This document shows positions 45,301 to 55,900 of a stretch of 64,000 bases of DNA, one piece after another. Made by a program: the position numbers and the translations under genes. Source of the DNA: Globodera rostochiensis (lineage: Eukaryota; Nematoda; Chromadorea; Rhabditida; Heteroderidae). The notes under the pieces were generated by a model. The model was not told where the DNA came from. It did no database searches and saw only the letters and a program-made list of their open reading frames with translations. The first letter of the stretch is position 1. Every line of letters begins with the position of its first letter. The stretch spans positions 1,021,109-1,085,108 of the forward strand of contig JAEVLN010000007.1 of the NCBI GenBank assembly GCA_018350325.1, written 5' to 3'.

Positions 45301-48011
45301 ATACTCATTGTGGCAAACAAGCGAAGTTCGAACCGACTCGGGCAGCGCCACATTGAATATGAAATTGAACTGTTGAAAAATAGAAAAGTGAAAGCTGTAC
45401 GCATTGGTGAGGTGGAACGTGCAGCACTGCTGAAGGATGGAAGGTAATTAAAATAGCTTTACAGCAACTGCGACTAATTAGTTACACTAATTGGTGTTTA
45501 AATAAATAAACAATTTCTTTAAGATTAACGCTTGATCCGAACGATTTTTCACTGCGTATGGATGGAACAACAATTGCTGTTGTGTATCAAATTACGGATC
45601 CGGTAGAAAGCGAGCAAACTGAGCACGAAGCAGCAGCTCAACTCCTAATTGAACGCTCTACAGCTATTGTAGCGTTTTTTAAAAAATAAAATTAATTTTT
45701 TAAAAAACAAAAATTAAAATAATATTTCTTTTAGAAAAGTCCAACAGTCGGGCTCAATTTGGCCAGTCAGAAAAAAGTTCAACAGGTAATTAAAAGTATT
45801 GCTTTAGAGAAGCATGACCTTGATCCCGCAATATCCCCAATCCCTTTTATGGAATCGCCAAAGGCGACAGAAGCCTTGGCCTTAATCCCGCAATATCCCC
45901 CCCTTTATGGAATCGCCAGAGGCGATAGAAGCCTTGGCCTTAATCCCGCAATATCCCCACCCCTTTTATGGAATCGCCAGAGGCGATAGAAGCCTTGGCC
46001 TTAATCCCGCAATATCCCCACCCCTTTTATGGAATCGCCAGAGGCGATAGAAGCCTTGGCCTTAATCCCGCAATATCCCCACCCCTTTTATGGAATCGCC
46101 AGAGGCGATAGAAGCCTTGGCCTTAATCCCGCAATATCCCCACCCCTTTATGGAACCGCCAGAGGGGAGGGCCTTTTCTCCTCCAACCCCCCCCCCCCCG
46201 ATCTACGGCGCCGATAGTTCAGTCCCAGCCTTATGCACACTTGCTTAGTTTTAAATGTTGATTAAGCAACATTTTTGCATATTTTACTAAAAAAAGAAGA
46301 AAAAAATGCACACCTGAAGCACTCAATTTCATGTTAAAAATGCATTTATAATAAAAACAATTTCGGATTTTAATTATTTCCGTTTGGAACGCCAGCCGCC
46401 CAACTTAAATAAATAATAATATTAAAGTTGCTTGCAAAGCCGGGTATGTTGGAGCATTTCTTGCCGGAACCCGAGTATAAGGGCATGATTGATGATCTAC
46501 GGAGCACCTTTGCCGGGTTATGGGACCTGAATGATAATGACGAAACGACCCTAATGGCTATAAAGGTATTTGTATTTTTTTATTTATATTTAAATCAATT
46601 ACTAATATAGATTACACTTTAGTTTGTAACAATAGGATTTTAGACAATTAACAACAAAGTAATTTTTTAAAAATTTATCGAGGGAATTAATTATAAAAAT
46701 AGTCAAATTTTATTTGAAATAAAAACTAAAGATTGGAATTTGATTTTTGGATATTACTATAATACGGAGACTCCCGGTTTTTCAAGCTCTATTTGGTCCT
46801 CTTTTTTTGCAAGGCTTCGAAAATCTTTATTTTTGCACCTTATAGTCCAGGGTTTTTTGACCAGGACCAAATTTAGTCCCGTATGGCCCACGGCATTAAA
46901 TTCTCTTCACTTTTAAGGATGCCATTGCAAATCCAGAAGACTATGTGCTGAAGCCGAACATGGAGGGCGGTGGACACAACTTTTGGGGGAAAGAAATTGC
47001 ACAAAAACTGCGTACATTTACGCAAGACGAACGGGCAGCTCATATTTTAATGAAAAGAGTGCATCCGATGGTTATTAAGGTAAGCGATGACGCGACAGAC
47101 AATTAGGTGTAAACTTTTTTTCTTTTTTTTAAAAAATAAATTTTAATCTTCAAATTAATTAGTGCGAATTGGTGTCTCTGCCCGGCATTCCTAGCAGGGC
47201 TGGACACAATCGAGCTTTTGATTGCGGGTACGCAATCCGCAAGATTGACAACAAAAAAAAATCGCAACTCGTAATCCGTAACCCAAAAAAGCGAAATTTT
47301 AGCAAATCCACAAATTTGAAAATTTTGGATATTTCAATTTTTTAAATTCAATAAAAAATCCAATCTTAGAATCACTGTTCGCAAAAAATTAAAATATAAT
47401 ATTAGATTAAAACCTGAAAACCCCAGCTCAGCTCTACAACATATCACTTGAGTTCCCCCCTCCCCCCTAAAAATCCGTTCCTTAATGATGGCAATCATTG
47501 ATCCTCCCCCCGCCCCTAAAAATTAGAGTAGGCCGGGGCCGGGATCCCGACCGGGACCGGTCGGGAAATTCCCGGTTTTTGAAAAATCGGAATCCCGGAT
47601 CCCGTCTGCCAGTCCTGGTTTTTCCCGTTTCCTGGTTCAAATGCTGGTCCTCCTGGTCCCGATCCCGGCTTTCATGCCCGGTCCCGATTTTTCCCAAAAA
47701 TCCCGGTCCTGGCCTACTCTAGTAAAAATCCGTTCCCTAATGATGGCAATCATTGATATTTGTTTTTGTTTTTTCCCCTCCCCATTTTTTTTCAGAATTT
47801 CATTGTTCGTCCGGGGCAGACCAACGCGTACTTTGGCAGAATGACCTCTGAACTGAGCATTGTCGGCTGGTTGTTGGGTGATGCCGCACGCGACTTTCAC
47901 GTGCTGAAGGCGGAGCAACGCGGGCACTTTATGCGCACAAAAATGGAGAACGTCAACGAGGGCGGCATTTCTGTGGGAACGGGCGCATTCGATTCGCCAT
48001 ACCTTATTTAG
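42325..48011 (+). CDS. Secreted glutathione-synthetase-like protein (12 exons, 528 aa), effector candidate
   Basis: Homologue of eukaryotic glutathione synthetase, which joins gamma-glutamylcysteine and glycine using ATP. Exons: 42325-42436, 42534-42648, 42728-42812, 43514-43681, 44441-44503, 44587-44747, 45273-45443, 45524-45668, 45735-45785, 46428-46565, 46918-47079 and 47796-48011; all in phase. Unlike the cytosolic enzyme it starts with a hydrophobic signal peptide (about 1-26) and a polar linker. Conserved: FTLFPSPFP, RSDY (159-162), E183 and N185, the KKVQQ motif (353-357), the ATP-grasp glycine loop LKPNMEGGGHN (414-424), SEL (475-477), and RTK with a GG loop (504-518). Altered: the loop after N185 is two residues shorter and lacks the paired serines of the substrate site, and the usual YFRDGY is YQITDP (313-318). 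This pattern fits the GS-like effectors of cyst and reniform nematodes. Loss of normal synthetase activity is an inference. Confidence 0.93.
45830..46170. repeat. 61-bp tandem repeat in intron 9 of the GS-like gene
   Basis: About six units contain AATCCCGCAATATCCCC and ATGGAATCGCCAGAGGCGAT, the latter with a GCC/GGC palindrome. Two short open frames here (45759-45989, 46029-46217) are repeat products. Confidence 0.9.
47519..47722. mobile_element. Small TIR element (GGGACCGGGAC family) in the last intron of the GS-like gene
   Basis: The element starts GAGTAGGCCGGGGCCGGGA and ends TCCCGGTCCTGGCCTACTC, so its ends are complementary. A 40-bp direct repeat, AAAAATCCGTTCC(T/C)TAATGATGG and following bases, flanks it at about 47470 and 47727. 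Confidence 0.7.
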
Positions 48012-49060
48012 ATTTTATTTATTTATTTATTGGGCATCATTTTTCATAACCTTTTTTTTTTGTTTTCTTCCAAAAATGGGCTCTTGACAAAGTTTTGTAT
48101 ATGTTGTGTATGCGTATTATTTATATTTGAATAGTAGGATTATTCAAATTTTCCTAGTAAAATTTGCAAATATTCTAATAATACGAGGAGTTATTAGATT
48201 TAATTTGAATAAAAAAATTTAGAATTTTTTACTAAAATTCAATTTTGTTATGATATTTAAATAATACTAACTCCTCATATAATTTGAATATTTTTGCCTA
48301 TATTCAAATAATACGCTGACATTAACATTTTCCCGGTAGATCAAATATTTTAATCATCTATTTGTAGAACAAAATTAATTATATAACTTTTATATTAAAA
48401 ATGTTGCATTTACTTGACTTTGTGTATTCTTTATTAAAGTACAATAACAATACTGAGTTACATGGAATAAATTTTTGTAATTATTTAAAATACAAAATTA
48501 GCATGTGCCAAAAGTCCGGAATTCGCTTACATTGTTGATGCCACTATTTGAGATTGAGTGAATAATAAAATTCTTATTCAGAGAAAGAAATTCATTTGAA
48601 GCTTGTTGGTTTCAAAGTTTTTTGGATTTTAAAAATTTCTCTAAATGCCGTATCTTTTTCACTGTGCTGGAATTCTATTGAGAGTCACGGAGACATTTTT
48701 TCGTTTTGTTAAAGGAAAATTTAATTCTTTTTTTATAGATTAAATATATATTTTTAAAATAATTTGGGACGCTGTAAACAAACAATTTATGAATGTTAAA
48801 ATTTTTAATTGGGACATGAAAAAAATTTGCTTCCTCATGTACTTTTACATAAAATTTAATCCGATTTTCATACTCTCACAAATATGTAGACTGATCAGAC
48901 GATTTTCGTGTAAAAACAAATTATTTGTCAGGTGTTCCATTAATTTAATTGATCAAATGTTTGGATTAATCATACATTTTTTAAACAAATCTGGCTGGCA
49001 TTATGTCCAATTATAAATTTTCATCAATCTTTGATTCACTATTCCGCACCGTGTCCCTCC
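48012..49060. other. Intergenic region between the GS-like gene and the next secreted gene
   Basis: No gene seen. It is AT-rich with AATACTAGG-type repeats at 48130-48320. ATGCCA/TGGCAT hexamers are at 48538-48543 and 48996-49001, the latter about 155 bases upstream of the next start codon. Confidence 0.5.
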
Positions 49061-49063
49061 CCC

Positions 49064-49070
49064 TATAAAA
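49064..49070 (+). promoter_or_regulatory. TATA box of the secreted cysteine-containing gene
   Basis: TATAAAA follows a CTCCCCC stretch and lies 86-92 bases before the start codon at 49156. The leader between them is CA-rich. This is the clearest core promoter in the window and suggests a conventional, non-trans-spliced or short-leader transcript. Confidence 0.65.
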
Positions 49071-49155
49071 GTGCGTCTGTAATGGCAAAAATTCTCATTC
49101 CAATTCAAATCATAATTACACACATTTGGCCAAACAAAAAAAAACAAACAAAAAA

Positions 49156-51766
49156 ATGTTTACCCTAAAAATTGCTGCACTGCTCGTGTTGATGCTCAAC
49201 ATTCTTCCGGTCTGCTGGCCACAAAGCACCGACTTTGCAAGCAAGCTTTTAAAACAAAAAACGTTTTAAGCCCCCCTTTTAGTAAATAAAACCCTCCGGG
49301 CCCGATTTAATATGGTAGTTCAACCCCCCCCCCCCCCCCCCCCCCGGGGGAACAATAAAACCTCCCGTCCCCGATTTAAAATGGTAGCTCAAAACGCCCG
49401 GGGGAACAACAAAACCTCCCGGCCCGATTTAAAATGGTAGCTCAAAACGCCCGGGGAACAACAAAACCTTCCGGCCCGATTTAAAATGGTAGCTCAAAAC
49501 CCCCGGGGGAACAATACAAGCCCCCGGGGGAACACGGGTGGCCGATCAGACATTCCGTAAAAATCCCGGCTTCCTAGCGCGCCGGGCGTTAAAAATTTCC
49601 CGGATTAAATTGTCATTTCAATATTTGATTCTTACACATAACACGTCGCTTATTGACTAAGAATTTGATAGTTTTTGATCAAAAAACAAATCGAAAAACA
49701 ACAAAAAGGGGCCAAAAAAAGAAGCAATAATAATAATCTGTGATTAATTGCGTGTACTCTAACCGTACTTTTTATTAAAATATTCAAATTGTAAGAACCA
49801 AGGAATATTTGTTGTATTTCTATACTAAGTTTTGAAAATAAACACAAAAAAAAATTTGTTTTTTTTTTGTGAAATGTGTCATTTTTTCCTCAAAAAATGA
49901 ACAAAGTCTAATAAAATATGGCGCAAAATGATGAAAAAGTGTGCAAATATGGCAAATTTCCAAAATTATGGCATTTGCCATAAAATGTTGGCCGTCTGTT
50001 TGAAACAAAAAAAGAATTTCAACATCAATTCTCAAGGTCAGCGCGAACAGCTAAAGTCTGCAATGCAACAAGTGCCGTGCAACGTAAAGCAACAGATTCT
50101 CAGCGCGTACACCGACATGCTCGTCAACAATTTGCCTTTTTCAAGCGTTGAAACAGCTGAAAACCAAGCGCTTGCCCCATACGAAACAGCAAAGGTTCAG
50201 CCTCCAGCATTAATTCTAATTTAAAAAGACAAAATTACGAAAAAAAAATTATATATTTAAACAAAACTTAAAAAAACATAATTTAGACGGCAATGCAGAA
50301 TATCTGGAATTCAGTGAAGCAGATGAAGTCAAACATCGCAAGCTGCTTTTCTGGAAAAACCCAAAATCAAACTGCTCAACAAATTGTTCAGCAATTTGTG
50401 GTGAGAAAAATGTTGATCTAAAACATTAATTATTTAAATGGTATTACACAAAAAAATGGATATTTGTTTTTTAATAAAAAATTTAATTAATTTTTCTACA
50501 TAGTGGGGGTTTCCCATAAATTTAGAGCAAATGAAACCGCCTCCCTAGAAAGTGATCATGATTTTGATTACACGACACTGAATCAAACTGAACACTTTGT
50601 CCTGTAGGGTAGGCCTGGGCCGGGACCAGTACTGAAGTGGTCCACCCTGAGACTGAAATGGGAGTTATAAATGGTCCCGGGTTTTTGCAAGTCTTCAAAA
50701 ATCATCACTATTTGTCCCGAAGTCCTGCTTTTTAACCGGGACCAAATTTAGTGCCGGTTTTTCCCAAAAGTCTCGGTCCCGTGCTACCCTACGTTCTTGG
50801 ACTGCTAGAAAGTGATCAAAATTTGGATTATATGGCACTGTCTCCCCATCATAATTTGTCTAATAAAACTTTTTATTAAATGTTTTTTTAATCTAAATTT
50901 ACAAAACAGAATGCCGATTTCTCGTCTATGACGCCAAAGGACATGTGTAATCAAGGCATCAGTGTCCATCAACAGTTGTCAAAAGACGACAACACGGCAT
51001 TGCATTCGTGCCAATCGCAACAGCTGGGCAACAATGCTTTTGAAATGTTCAAATCTGGTGGTCCCAGCGCGTCTGGTAAGAGAATTGAGCAATAAAAGTT
51101 CAAAATAAAAATGTGTGAAACATAATATTAATAGTGATCAGAGGTTAAAGACTACTGACCGAGATTTCGATCGAGATCCTCGAAAAATTTCGATCAAAAA
51201 ACCCCGAGATTTTGATCGAGATCCTCGAAAAATTTCGATCAAACCCCAGAGATTTCTATCGAGATCTTCGAAAAATTTCGATCAAAAAACCCGAGAGATT
51301 TCGATCGAGAATTTCGTCGATTCGATCTTTAAAACAAATCAAGCTAAAAAATTGGATTATTTAAATTGTTTTAAATACTTTTTAAAAAAATATAATTATA
51401 TTCCAATTCATTTTTATTTAAAAAATAAAGAAAAAATCAAATTGAACTAATGTTTTTATTTTTAATTCGAATTAATCCGTTTATGTTAAGGAAATAATGG
51501 AAATTCCCAGCAGAATTTCGTGCCTGCAGCGAACGGAGGATCAGGTATGGTCGATTAAAAAATGCTTTAACCAACAATTTTGTCATTATGCCACCAAAGG
51601 TTCAACGGGCTTCAACTTCCCTAACTTGGGCGGCACGCAGCCGGCGACTGCCGGCGATTTCTGCGACATGCTAATGTCGTACGTGAAGCAGAAGGCGCAG
51701 AATGCGCGCGAGCATGCACTTCCCTGCAACTCGCAGTCGACTGCAGCGACTGGCACCACTAAATGA
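49156..51766 (+). CDS. Small secreted cysteine-containing protein, unrecognised family (about 6 exons, about 244 aa)
   Basis: Function unknown. Exon 1 starts at 49156 and encodes a strong signal peptide (MFTLKIAALLVLMLNILP, then VCWPQS). Proposed exons: 49156-49236, 50042-50194, 50287-50400, 50910-51075, 51491-51544 and 51600-51766. Exons 2 to 4 join cleanly in phase. Exon 1 has no good GT donor at the right place. I propose the rare GC donor TTT|GCAAGC at 49237; an alternative is GTCTGC at 49210. The fifth intron (55 bp, GTATGG ... AAAG) is weakly supported, and reading the region as continuous in another frame is possible. The mature protein has six cysteines in the contexts PCNV, SCFSG, MCNQG, SCQSQ, FCDML and PCNSQ, suggesting three disulfides. 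It has a G/N/S-rich linker. It is flanked by the GS-like gene upstream. Confidence 0.65.
49300..49545. repeat. Tandem repeat in intron 1 of the secreted cysteine-containing gene
   Basis: About four units of roughly 60 bp carry CCCGATTTAAAATGGTAGCTC and CCCGGGGGAACAA, broken by a long C-run at 49326-49345. Confidence 0.85.
50606..50796. mobile_element. Small TIR element (GGGACCGGGAC family) in intron 3 of the secreted cysteine-containing gene
   Basis: The element starts TAGGGTAGGCCTGGGCCGGGA and ends TCGGTCCCGTGCTACCCTA. Its interior GACCAGTACTGAAGTGGTC is shared with the two copies in the galactosyltransferase intron. The TAGGG start is typical of hAT-derived MITEs. Confidence 0.7.
51155..51325. 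repeat. Tandem repeat in intron 4 of the secreted cysteine-containing gene
   Basis: About four units of 45-50 bp carry TCGATCGAGATCCTCGAAAAA and ATTTCGATCAAA. A related ATCGAGATT repeat occurs at 59400-59520. Confidence 0.8.
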
Positions 51767-51946
51767 ACAAAATTGCGCGCACGGAATCATTTAATTCAAG
51801 CAAAAAATTGAATTGAATTGTTTTCGATTTGATTTGCGACATAATGTAATTATCGCAAAAATATTCCCCATCAAAAATGTGTGTGATTACAAACAAACAA
51901 ATAAATAATGTGTTGTGAATATGTAATATTTTGAGGTTCTAAATGG

Positions 51947-51952
51947 AATAAA
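51947..51952 (+). terminator. Polyadenylation signal AATAAA
   Basis: AATAAA lies 181 bases after the stop codon of the secreted cysteine-containing gene, at a plausible distance for its 3' end. Confidence 0.55.
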
Positions 51953-51966
51953 CCATTTTAATACAT

Positions 51967-52556
51967 TTTATTTTCTGTTTTGCTTAATAATTTTTAAAAA
52001 ATAAAATTGTTTTTATGACCCAAAATTTGAAGGGCCGAGATTTGCAGGGTTTTTCCTGTTTTTTTTTTGCGAATCGGTTATGATTAGGGCTAGGAAAGAA
52101 CATTCCACTCTACTGAACTTTCATTACTTTAGGCCAAAGTTCACTGACAGTTTATCCTTGCTTTTTAATGGGGCCATTAAAGCTTAATAGATAAAATTTT
52201 TTTTAAAGTGTTGAAGAATAAGTACTAAATATTTTGGTAAATATGGATCTGAGCTTCCATACTCGGAATTCAAAAACATTAGTGTGATCTTGATAATAAA
52301 TTTAAAAATATATAAATTTTGTTGCATTTTTTTGTTAAAAGAATTTTAAAAATCTGAAAAAGGCTCTTAAGTTCTAACACCTAACTCGGTTGTTGTCCAG
52401 GTGCCGGTTTGTATAGTGCAAAAAACTCGCTTTAATTAAAAAAGTTTTCAAAGAATCTTTTTTGACTTTTTTATCAACAAATATGCGTAAAAATAGGCAA
52501 AAATCTAAAAATACAGGCCTTGCTCTAATCATCATCGTCAAGCCGTCACCCGCATC
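51967..52556. other. Intergenic region between convergent genes
   Basis: AT-rich DNA with no gene seen. It lies between the plus-strand secreted gene and the convergent minus-strand gene. Confidence 0.5.
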
Positions 52557-52924
52557 CGGTCCGAAGGTCGAATTGTCCGATGGTTGAAAGTGTTGTAACC
52601 ATTTTCAACCTAAACCGATTAGGTGAAACATAATACCAAATGAAAGCTTGCGATGAGTTAGGGTTATCATTACGTTAAACTATTGTGATTGGACAATGCT
52701 TAAAAAAGTTATGGCCAAAAAAGTGAAAAACTCCAAAAATGGCCATTTTTGGAGGTTTCCTGGCCATAACTTTTTTCTTAATTATTAGATCGCTTAGTTT
52801 TTGCTTATTAATTGCTTCGCCTCATCGAGAGCTTTCATTTGGTATAACGATCGACCTAATGGGTTTAGGTTGTAGAAAGTTATAAAGCATTCGGCACTCA
52901 AACCCCTTTTGACCTTCGGACCGG
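52557..52924. mobile_element. MITE with 14-bp terminal inverted repeats
   Basis: The left end CCGGTCCGAAGGTC and the right end GACCTTCGGACCGG are perfect complements. The inner part is also partly mirrored (GTTATGGCCA ... TGGCCATAAC, and CATTTGGTAT/ATACCAAATG). It is 368 bp with no coding sequence. It ends 17 bases from the stop codon of the next gene, so it lies in its 3' UTR or just beyond. Confidence 0.85.
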
Positions 52925-52940
52925 TAGCCATCGTCACCAG

Positions 52941-55900
52941 CTAATTGTTCAAGAATTTTGCTCGAATCATTTCCAAAACTTTTGCTGTTTCCTTCAAAAG
53001 TTCCACCGTTGTCTTTGTCTTGTGGTCCTTGTCAATTTTTTCAACCAATTTTTGCATTTCGTCCACTTCCGCTTCGGCACACGAAAGACTGTTGAAAATG
53101 TAAATTGTCACAATGTCCAAATCTGTGCACTGAAATTAAAAATTAATTAAAATTAAATGACAAATAAATTAAAATACAATTTTTTCAAAATTCGAGAAAA
53201 AGGTGTTTCTAGGGGTTTCGGGGGCGTAGAATCCGAATATGGCATCCATTTTGATCAATTCCGAACCCCGGACCCGAATTCGAACAATTTTTCAAAAATT
53301 TACATTTTTTCAAATTTTTTTTTGGCCTCAAAATCATTCAAAAAGCACAAACTTACAACGAAAAGACAAGTAATGATCGAATTTATGGTTTTTGAATAAT
53401 TTTAAGAAAAAAAATATCGAATTGGCACAAAAAGTCAAAAAAGGCAAGATAGTCACTAAAGATCCCAAAAAGGTTGTGTTTAAGTCAAGTCTATAAGCAA
53501 CAAAAAATGCATTTGCCTAAACTTAACATATGACTATGACTGTACGAACAAAATTAATTTTTGGATAAAGACAAAAATAAATAAATAAATAAATGTACCT
53601 TTGAGCCTTCAATTATGACAATTTTGTGCATTTCGTTTAAAATTTCTGGCAATTGTTTTGGAAACAATTTATTTAATGCATTTTTTTCAATAAATTTTGC
53701 AATCCCCGAAGATGGCTCAAGACTGATCAGATTGATCATCGAACTTTTGATTTCGGCCAAATATTTTATGATCATTTCAATTTCTATTTTTGTCTGCTCA
53801 AATTGGTTTTCTTTTTCTTCTTCTTAAAAAATAGTTTAAAACAATTCTTTTTTTATTCAAAAAATTATTAATTTTTGCCTCATTCTTTTTAACCCGAATG
53901 CAACAAATATATAAATAGCTTTCGATAAAATGATTTTTTGGAATTTAAAAACATTTTTTTTCTTGAAATCGTTAACCCTTTTAAATGTAAAATTGATTCT
54001 TCCCTAATTAAATTTTTTAATTATTTACATATTAATCAATTGCTTACTTGTCATTTTAATTATTTCCAGTGCATTATTTAATGCAACAATTGCAAGTTCG
54101 CTAACACAAAAAAATATTGCCACATTTTTTGTAAAAACATCTGTTATGGTAACAGACGTTGATTCAATCAGTTCCTTTTTGGCAGTTCGCCACGACAAAT
54201 ACACTTCGCCAAACCTGTAGCTAATATATTCCACCATAACTGTAAATTAAAAATTTTTATGTTTAATTACAAAATAAAAAAGCTATATCCTAACATTTTA
54301 TTAAATATTCAGTGATTTCCCAATAAATTTTTATTAAATATTCAGTGATTTCTCAACAAATTTTGGCAATTATTCCGCTACAATAATATAAAAATTTTGT
54401 CAAAGAAAAATTCCAGATGCTGGAATCCGTCCGTTTATTAACATTTCAATGATTCAGTCATGTAAATTACTCGGATTTTTGCATATTTTATGCACCTTTT
54501 CGCGTTGATTTTTGATTTTAAGGATGGCTTTAAAAATAGACTTTTAGTCATTTTCAACCAAAAAAAAAAGACTCGAAAAATTGAACTTTCGCATAAAAAT
54601 ATATGGGGAAAAATGGCGCCGCAAACTTTTCAATGTCATTAGGTAATTAATTAAGTCTATTAGTGTGTTTATCGGCGTCCGTTTTTAAATGATTATATTG
54701 GATTCAACAAAAAAAGATGGCCCGCTTACTTATCCTGAATACGGTTCCACTGGCCATCAGTTGATCAGACGACAAACTGTAATTCTATAAACAAAATTTA
54801 AGTGTCTTATTTTTAAATTTTTAACAGGAAAATTTAAATTTATTGAATAATGCTTAAGTTTTTAGAATATTTGAAGCCGATTAGTAGGAGGACCTTGGCG
54901 GAATCATAAAAATAAATTAATTTTAATACCATAAAAAATTGCCTTTAAAAACAGGAAAAGTAAAAAATTGCACCTTTTGCAATTCTCTCAATGAATCAGC
55001 AACTTTTGTTAAACCATTTTTCTCGTTGGAAAATTGCATTTCGCCTTTGCACTTAATAAGTTCAACCATTTTCTGTACATCTTTTTTTTCCGACGCATCA
55101 ATCGGCACTTTTTTAGCAAACTTTTTGAATTCTTTGAAAAAGCTGTACGCCTGTGTAAATGTAGAATTTTTTGAAAACAAAAAATGTATTGTAATAAATA
55201 TTTAAATATACGATTAGCTCTATTTTAAATTCAAACATTTATGCTGCAAAGTAAACTCTAGTGATGCTCGAGAACTGAAATTTACCGAGACTCGAGACCG
55301 AGACTTGGCCCCGACACTCTCGAGCATCACAAATAAACTCCTATCAACTCCCTAAAAAAAATTCTTGTTTTTTGTTTCGAATTAATTTAACTTTATTTTA
55401 CTTAGAGCAATTGAATGGTCGGTAATAAAGCTTGGATTTTTAGGGGCTAAAAAAACGAAAAATGCGCCCAAAACTGATCAAAACCAGTCAATTAATTCGC
55501 AAAAACTTTCAATGAAATTTTTTTTGAAAATTATCGATCTTTAGATGTGCATTGATTTTAAAGCGTGCATTTTTCGTTTTTATTCCATTTTTATTAAGAA
55601 ATTTTCGAAACAATTTTAAAAGAGAGACTAAAAATGCGAAATATGAATTTATTCTCAAAAAAGCCCAAAAGAAATACTTAAAAATTCTCGCTCTCTAATT
55701 TAAAGAAATGAATACCTATTTTTGGGATTCTCTTCGCGCAAAAAAAGATTCAAACCTAAAAATCCGAGCTCTAATAAATAACACGTAGTGATGCTCGAAA
55801 GTTTCAGTCTCGGGTCTGGACCCGAGAAAAGTCTCGGATTTTTTGAGTCTTGGTTGATCGAGTCTTGCCATCGGGGTTTTTGGTCCGAAAGCATATTTTG

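Noticed and set aside
45759..46217. Two frames with repeated ESPEAIEALALIPQYP
   Set aside because: 61-bp tandem repeat in intron 9 of the GS-like gene; only the first 9 codons (to 45785) are exonic.
49928..50224. Plus-strand frame starting at 49928 as a separate small gene
   Set aside because: Its first third lies in AT-rich intron sequence. The conserved-looking part from 50042 fits as exon 2 of the secreted gene at 49156.
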